From MGBC163016 sp964462135 (GTDB lineage Bacteria > Actinomycetota > Coriobacteriia > Coriobacteriales > Eggerthellaceae), in the NCBI GenBank assembly GCA_964462135.1, contig CAYWWK010000001.1:62001-126000 (forward strand): a DNA stretch of 64,000 nucleotides, read 5' to 3'. Under the pieces are notes generated by a model, which was given only the letters and a program-made list of their open reading frames with translations, had not been told where the DNA came from and made no database searches. Positions 59,371 through 64,000 of this stretch are shown here, one piece after another; within the stretch, counting starts at the first letter, position 1, and each line of letters opens with the position of its first letter. A program made the translations under genes and the position numbers.

Positions 59371-60294
59371 ATGCCCATCCGCATACCTGATTTATTGCCG
59401 GCCACCGCTGCGCTGGAGGCCGAGAACATCTTCGTCATGACCGAGCATCGCGCCATGCATCAAGACATCCGCCCCTTGCGTGTGCTCCTTTTGAATCTGA
59501 TGCCCACCAAGATCGCCACGGAGACCCAGATCCTGCGCAAGCTCTCGAACACTCCGCTGCAGGTTGAGGTTGAATTGCTCCAGACGGCGAGCCATGATGC
59601 GAGGAATGTGGCTGCTGAGCACCTTGAGACGTTCTATCGCACCTTCGATGAGGTGCGCGATGAGCACTTCGACGGCATGATCATCACTGGGGCACCCGTT
59701 GAGCGGCTCGATTTCGAATCCGTTGACTATTGGGATGAGCTTCGGCAAATCATGGAATGGTCAAAGCGCAATGTCCATTCGACGCTGCATATCTGCTGGG
59801 GTGCCCAGGCCGGGATCTATTTCCACTACGGGATACGCAAGCACGAGCTTCCCGAGAAGCTTTCGGGGGTGTATGAGCACACGGTGGTCAAGCGTTTCTC
59901 TCCGCTCGTGCGAGGGTTCGATGATACGTTCTGGGCACCTCATTCCCGCTACACCGGTGTCTTGGCGCAGGATATCGAAGCGCACCCCAGCTTGGAGGTG
60001 GTTGCCGTCTCCGGCCAAGCGGGTGTCTATCTTGCGAAGAGCACTGACAGCAGGCACTTCTTCGTGTTCGGTCATCCGGAATACGATCGCGGCACCTTGG
60101 CCGCGGAATACGAGCGGGATTGCGCCCGTGGGTTGGATCCGAACGTGCCGGAGCATTATTTTCCCAACGACGATCCGCAGGCTGTGCCGGTTGACGCGTG
60201 GCGCGCCCATGCCCAGCTGCTCTACACGAATTGGCTGAACTATTACGTCTATCAGACCACGCCCTACGACATCAACGAAGCAGGGGAATCATAG
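59371..60294 (+). CDS. metA: Homoserine O-acetyltransferase, MetA type
   Basis: 307 residues. The catalytic Cys is in LHICWGAQAG and the His in FGHPEYDRGTL. Residue 111 is Glu (ITGAPVE, where this is the last residue). In this family Glu at position 111 goes with acetyl-CoA and Gly with succinyl-CoA, so the product is probably O-acetylhomoserine despite the MetA fold. That fits the adjacent metY. GAGGAG precedes the ATG by seven bases. Confidence 0.94.
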   Translation: MPIRIPDLLPATAALEAENIFVMTEHRAMHQDIRPLRVLLLNLMPTKIATETQILRKLSNTPLQVEVELLQTASHDARNVAAEHLETFYRTFDEVRDEHFDGMIITGAPVERLDFESVDYWDELRQIMEWSKRNVHSTLHICWGAQAGIYFHYGIRKHELPEKLSGVYEHTVVKRFSPLVRGFDDTFWAPHSRYTGVLAQDIEAHPSLEVVAVSGQAGVYLAKSTDSRHFFVFGHPEYDRGTLAAEYERDCARGLDPNVPEHYFPNDDPQAVPVDAWRAHAQLLYTNWLNYYVYQTTPYDINEAGES

Positions 60295-60348
60295 GATTCC
60301 GGGCTCTTACTGCAAACCGTTGCCACACGCCGTAGTGCAGGAGATGTG

Positions 60349-61119
60349 CTAGCAGGGTAGCCCCATGAAAAGGCGCGACAGCGAAGAGCAGCAGGCGGGA
60401 CCGAAGCATACGCAGCAGCAAAGCCAGTTCGGGTCAACCGAGAACGATGAGAACCCCTTCTGCTGGCCTTTCTGGGTGTAAACGCGTCCCTGTTGGGTGA
60501 AAAGGCTCTCTGCACGTGCATAGTCAGCGTTCGTCGGGTCCATCTGGCGGGCCTTCCGCAGCGCCTCGAAGGCCGCAGCAGTGTTTTGCGCTCCTTTGTG
60601 CGCCAGTGCGGACAGGTAATACCAGCGGGCCGTGCGCTCTGCGACAGGCACGCGCTGAAGGATGCCCAGGGCGGCCTGGTAGCTTCGCCCATTGATGGCT
60701 TGGATTGCCTGGCGAATGGTGGCAGAATCCGCAGCGGATGGCTCGGGGTGGATCGTTTCGGTGGCCGTGGCCCAGGCCCCACCGAACAGATCGTCGAAAT
60801 CGATGGTCGTCCAGACATAGGGTCCGGCGCTTCCGCTTGGAGAGGGGCCGTTTGTGCCTCCAGGATGGCCATAGCCGGTGTATCCAGGCGCGTAGGGCGC
60901 TCCTCCTGCACGTCTGCGCGCATCGGAAGCGGCATACTTCTGTGGATTGGTGATGCGATCATAGGCTTCATTGACCTGATTCATGCGCTCCTCGGCGCCC
61001 GGATCATCGGGATTCAGGTCAGGATGATTCTCGCGGGCCTTCTTCCTATAGGCCCGTTTGATCTCATCTGGTGAGGCATCCTTTGAGACGCCGAGTATGT
61101 CGTAGGGGTCTTCTGTCAT
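60349..61119 (-). CDS. J-domain protein with Cys-rich C-terminus
   Basis: 256 residues. An N-terminal J domain (residues about 4-70; HPD in KARENHPDLNPDD) is followed by a Gly/Pro-rich linker, then a TPR-like helical segment (about 125-205, AIQAINGRSYQAALGILQRV). The C-terminal hydrophobic end has seven Cys in its last 24 residues (LCCCVCFGPACCSS). It is not DnaJ proper: the zinc-finger domain is absent. It probably recruits Hsp70 to a membrane or metal-linked task. Met 61119 is chosen for family fit. The gene partly overlaps the reach of the DUF5685 operon and is likely its second gene. Confidence 0.82.
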   Translation of the reverse strand: MTEDPYDILGVSKDASPDEIKRAYRKKARENHPDLNPDDPGAEERMNQVNEAYDRITNPQKYAASDARRRAGGAPYAPGYTGYGHPGGTNGPSPSGSAGPYVWTTIDFDDLFGGAWATATETIHPEPSAADSATIRQAIQAINGRSYQAALGILQRVPVAERTARWYYLSALAHKGAQNTAAAFEALRKARQMDPTNADYARAESLFTQQGRVYTQKGQQKGFSSFSVDPNWLCCCVCFGPACCSSLSRLFMGLPC

Positions 61120-61148
61120 CTTGTCCGTCAGCTGCTTGCGAGAGCAGT

Positions 61149-61958
61149 TCAAGCGTCAGAGTATACCTCATTGAATCTTTGCCATATTCCGGAATAGAGA
61201 ACGCTTTCCATCAGATGCACATCACGTATGAGCGGAAGCATCTCGAAGCGCTTCGCCACGTCGGCGGCAAGGGCGGCAAGGATGATGCGCATGTCATGAG
61301 GGGCGGGCATGGTGGCGGCGAAGGGATTGTACGAGCCCATTTTGACATCATCTCTCAAATCCACCGCCGCATCCATCAGATAGATGAGCCGTCCCAGTGA
61401 CCGCCCCAGCGATGCCAAGGCATCCGTCCATTCGCCAGCATCATGGCTGAAAAGCGTTGCCAACAGGTCACCGAAGGCATTCGCACCTTCATCGGCACCT
61501 GAAGAGGGCGCTGTCTCTATCAGACGAATGCGTGCCATGGCCTCCTCCACGGCTCTGCATTCCTCGGGAATGGACATTCGTGCCTTCAGATAGGATGCGT
61601 GAAGGGCCGCCCTTGCGATGCGCGCCTTCATGGAGTTGTCATCGTCGATGTCGTCAAGGCATTTGTGGTAGGCGAGGGCAATGGAGAGATCTGCTGCATA
61701 GGGCGTCGCCTTGCAGATGATGGAGGGCATCTGGCGTGTTGGGTGGCTGATGCAGGGCGCGCTGACTGCGGTTTCAGGTGGCTCGAAAAGGGAGTTTGCA
61801 AGCATCAGGTAAAACGTCAGATCATAGTTGAGTACCGTGCGGCCCACCTGGCCATATCGCTCCTTGAGCGTACGGCATATCCCACAATAGAGCGCCTGGT
61901 AGCGTTCCTTTTCCTGGGCGCTGACCTGATCCAGGCGGGCAAGGGCGATTCCGAACAA
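61149..61958 (-). CDS. DUF5685 family protein
   Basis: 269 residues, nearly all helical. It begins MFGIALARLDQVSAQEKERY and has the YCGICRTLKERYG segment plus LNYDLTFYLMLANSLFE, characteristic of DUF5685. Acidic clusters (KCLDDIDDDNS and LMDAAVDLRDDV) resemble Asp-rich, metal-binding sites of isoprenoid-synthase-like folds; a function is not known. Pairing with a J-domain protein recurs in related anaerobes and suggests a joint role. GAAGGAGG precedes the start. Confidence 0.83.
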   Translation of the reverse strand: MFGIALARLDQVSAQEKERYQALYCGICRTLKERYGQVGRTVLNYDLTFYLMLANSLFEPPETAVSAPCISHPTRQMPSIICKATPYAADLSIALAYHKCLDDIDDDNSMKARIARAALHASYLKARMSIPEECRAVEEAMARIRLIETAPSSGADEGANAFGDLLATLFSHDAGEWTDALASLGRSLGRLIYLMDAAVDLRDDVKMGSYNPFAATMPAPHDMRIILAALAADVAKRFEMLPLIRDVHLMESVLYSGIWQRFNEVYSDA

Positions 61959-62032
61959 TCGAAGCCTCCTTCAGGGCGGGGATGAGCGGCTTTGAGCGTA
62001 CCTCTCCTTCGGTCGTCCATTGTAGCTTCAAC

Positions 62033-62078
62033 GCAAGAAAGCCCGGCGCACGGGGGGATGGCAGCCGGGCTTTCTTGC
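62033..62078 (-). terminator. Strong hairpin after MFS gene
   Basis: A 15-bp stem: GCAAGAAAGCCCGGC (62033-62047) with 62064-62078, 16-base loop. Read on the minus strand it lies between the MFS stop and the DUF5685 start. The A/T part is inside the stem. Confidence 0.75.
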
Positions 62079-62125
62079 AGTACCTTGCATCATGCATTTC
62101 AGACCATATGCAATATAAGACACAA

Positions 62126-62165
62126 TCCAATAAGATGCAATACCTTATTGGACATTATCCAATAA
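62126..62165. promoter_or_regulatory. Three TCCAATAA/TTATTGGA half-sites
   Basis: TCCAATAA at 62126-62133, TTATTGGA at 62145-62152 and TCCAATAA at 62158-62165. The last two form a perfect inverted repeat with a 5-base centre. AT-rich and regularly spaced, they could be a transcription-factor site or an RNA hairpin in the MFS 3' region. Confidence 0.45.
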
Positions 62166-62236
62166 AAAGGGTGAGCGGCGCATCACCATGGGATGCGCAT
62201 CCATCGCCAAAGCCTTAGGCAGACTGATGAGCGTGA

Positions 62237-63547
62237 TCATCTCGAGCTGGCCGCAACCTCATAGGAATCGCTGCGCACATTCCGCTTGATGATGCGGAAG
62301 GAGATGAGCGTGATGAGCGGAATGAGCAATGCGACCATCCCGCCGATGTCGAAACCGGTCAGAGCGCCTTTCCAGTCGATGATGAACCCGGCAATGGTGG
62401 GACCCAAGGCAACGCCGCAGGTCATGCCCGAATTCACCCAAGTGATGGCTTCGGTGATCTGCCGCCCGGGCACAGCGCGCTCGACAGCGCTGTTCGATAT
62501 GATCAGGAAGGGGGCATAGAACAGCGCGGCGAAGGCGGAGACCAGATAGAAACTCAATTCAGAGCAGATGAGGATCTGCGTGCCATAGGCAAGTCCGATG
62601 AGCGTTGCGCTTGCGACGAGCTGCTTGTAAAGGGCGGCATTGATGCGTACCATGCCGAAGACGAATCCCATGGCTGCGGAAAGCAGCGCGCTGACCATGA
62701 GACCGACTCCGGCGATGTTGGGGTTTCCCAGGTCTTCGGCGAACGCGACGCTTGAGGTGTCGAAGACGCCATAGAACGCTCCGGTCAGGAAGAGCAGTAC
62801 GAAGAGGATGCGTACGGTGGAAGAGGTGCGGATGATGCTCTTCGCGTGTCGCCGATGGTCCTCTCCCTTGGGGTCTTTCGTCTGCCCCGCATCCTCGGGC
62901 TGTTCATCATCGATGCCCACCCATCCCACTTCAGGTTCGCTTGCCTTCGCGAGCGTCATCATGACAACACCGATGATGAAGATGACCCCGCCTGTCAAAA
63001 GCCCCGCAATGGGTGCGATAGTGGAGGCCAGAGCGATGGAGGTGGGAGGACTGAGCATGAATCCAACGTCGTCGAGGATGCCTTCATAGGAAAAGACCGT
63101 GCGGATCTGGGGAACCTCGCCTTTGATGCGACCGGTGCGGATGAGGAAGGTCCAGCGGGCGCGTACCAAGGCCTGGGCGTTCGGTATGCAGCCCATGAGC
63201 AGCGCTGCCGGGAAGAAAACCCATTCAGGACCTTTGGCCATCACATTGCCAAGCATCAGCGCCAGTCCCAGAAGCACGATGCAGGCAGCCTTGGGAATGA
63301 TCTTCGACTGTCCGTATTCATCGGCCAGCTTCGAGACGAATGGCGAGAACAGGAAGATGGAGAACGCCAGGAGGGAGGCGATGATGCCCGATGTCATGAA
63401 GGAATATCCCGACAGGGAAAGCATGGTGACCGTGCCGATGCTCATCATGTACGAATAGAAGCGCATGAGCAGCCCGGCCACGTCGAAGCTGCGCGCTTCG
63501 CGAACACGCAGGATGGAGCGATATATGCCGGGATTGATGACGGACAT
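62237..63547 (-). CDS. MFS transporter
   Basis: 436 residues, about 12 hydrophobic segments with a charged central loop (about 215-240, rich in Asp/Glu/Lys/His). SKLADEYGQSKIIPKAACI is a variant of the loop 2-3 motif. It resembles sugar/drug-type MFS proteins of Coriobacteriia; the substrate is unknown. It is unrelated in composition to the high-GC MFS gene at 949. GAAGGAGGAAAGG supplies the ribosome site. Confidence 0.87.
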   Translation of the reverse strand: MSVINPGIYRSILRVREARSFDVAGLLMRFYSYMMSIGTVTMLSLSGYSFMTSGIIASLLAFSIFLFSPFVSKLADEYGQSKIIPKAACIVLLGLALMLGNVMAKGPEWVFFPAALLMGCIPNAQALVRARWTFLIRTGRIKGEVPQIRTVFSYEGILDDVGFMLSPPTSIALASTIAPIAGLLTGGVIFIIGVVMMTLAKASEPEVGWVGIDDEQPEDAGQTKDPKGEDHRRHAKSIIRTSSTVRILFVLLFLTGAFYGVFDTSSVAFAEDLGNPNIAGVGLMVSALLSAAMGFVFGMVRINAALYKQLVASATLIGLAYGTQILICSELSFYLVSAFAALFYAPFLIISNSAVERAVPGRQITEAITWVNSGMTCGVALGPTIAGFIIDWKGALTGFDIGGMVALLIPLITLISFRIIKRNVRSDSYEVAASSR

Positions 63548-63819
63548 TCCTTTCCTCCTTCCTGAAGATCCTGACTCATTTCAAGTGTAGAGGATTGCGA
63601 AAGGAAGGGAAGGCACTATGACCGGCATGGTCTCAAGATGAGAAAGGAGACGCATGAGCAAACAAGTGTACGATTTATGGAGAGTTTTCGGTTTGTGGAG
63701 ATAAAATGGTGCGGTATGCTGAACATCCCCTGCAAGCAGGGACAGCTTGGTATATCGTAGCGTCAAGCAAAAAGATCGCAGCAGTCGATCATGAGATTCA
63801 TTGAGTTGGAGGGTTATAG

Positions 63820-64000
63820 ATGACTGACAAGAAGCGGACAGGAATTGCCGAGGGGATGTCGGATGGTTCCTCGCAGTCGCAGGATGTGAAGGTGGTCAAG
63901 GAGGGCATTCCAACCACTTCCATTCTGGTGATGGTATTCATCCTCCTCGTTGCATTCGCATGTGCGGGGGTACAGGTTGTCACTGGACTCGTCGAGGCCA
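63820..64000 (+). CDS. Membrane protein, N-terminal part (cut by window end)
   Basis: Open from ATG 63820 to the window end, 60 codons. A hydrophilic lead of about 32 residues (MTDKKRTGIAEGMSDGSSQS) is followed by a membrane helix (TSILVMVFILLVAFACAGVQ). GGAGGG lies seven bases before the ATG. Too short to name. Confidence 0.65.
   Translation, partial: MTDKKRTGIAEGMSDGSSQSQDVKVVKEGIPTTSILVMVFILLVAFACAGVQVVTGLVEA

Overview
The window (64 kb, roughly 57% G+C overall by eye) looks like an anaerobic actinobacterium of class Coriobacteriia, probably Eggerthellaceae (Slackia/Eggerthella-like). I infer this from gene content and codon style, not from a marker-gene comparison. Pointers are a two-gene SufC/SufB Fe-S system, a FabK-type fatty-acid cluster with an AccD-AccA fusion, pntAB, an arsenosugar-type radical SAM pair, an oleate hydratase, LAxTG-anchored surface proteins, frequent GTG starts and many dispersed palindromic intergenic repeats.

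Layout. 1-3.4 kb: end of a GT2 glycosyltransferase, a high-GC MFS gene set among long hairpins, and tRNA-Glu. 3.4-14.1 kb: a minimal sufC-sufB pair divergent from a complete fatty-acid block (fabH, acpP, fabK, fabD, fabG, fabF, fabZ, accDA) and a small Cys-rich protein. 14.1-20.2 kb: an accessory stretch with a decayed PIN-domain gene, an Rpn-type nuclease, a structured leader in front of an unknown 202-residue protein, and a BspA-like surface protein interrupted by one in-frame TGA. 20.2-25.4 kb: a five-gene peptide/nickel-type ABC importer whose first ATPase has a His-rich N-terminus. 25.4-31.6 kb: a biotin-synthase-like radical SAM gene facing an arsS/peroxidase-like pair, then methyltransferase, lipoprotein, flippase-like and thioesterase genes. 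31.8-34.9 kb: pntAB, whose middle looks imported from a higher-GC relative. 35-42 kb: folate salvage, an acyl-CoA ligase, a cupin regulator, an LAQTG surface protein, a broken CAAX-type protease and a GntR-controlled membrane protein. 42-44 kb: oleate hydratase. 44.3-50 kb: alaS-ruvX-mltG-yqeG-aroE. 50-53.4 kb: a polytopic membrane protein and a UbiA-family prenyltransferase interrupted at a nine-base homopolymer. 53.5-57.9 kb: aroC-aroK-aroB-aroQ-pepQ. 58-60.3 kb: divergent metY and metA. 60.3-64 kb: a J-domain protein, DUF5685, an MFS transporter and the start of a membrane protein.

How it fits together. Core biosynthesis (fatty acids, chorismate, methionine, Fe-S clusters) sits in tight, overlapping operons. 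Between them lie repeat-rich junctions and decayed or switchable genes. The observations most worth checking are: the apparent biotin-carboxylase-like remnant at the N-terminus of AccDA; the nested, mutually incompatible stems (16158-16348) upstream of an unknown protein; the TGA at a conserved Trp position in the surface protein; the poly-C tract in the UbiA gene; the recombinant pntAB tract; and the long perfect inverted repeats sharing a GGGGACG core. Start sites and a few boundaries carry an uncertainty of one to three bases.
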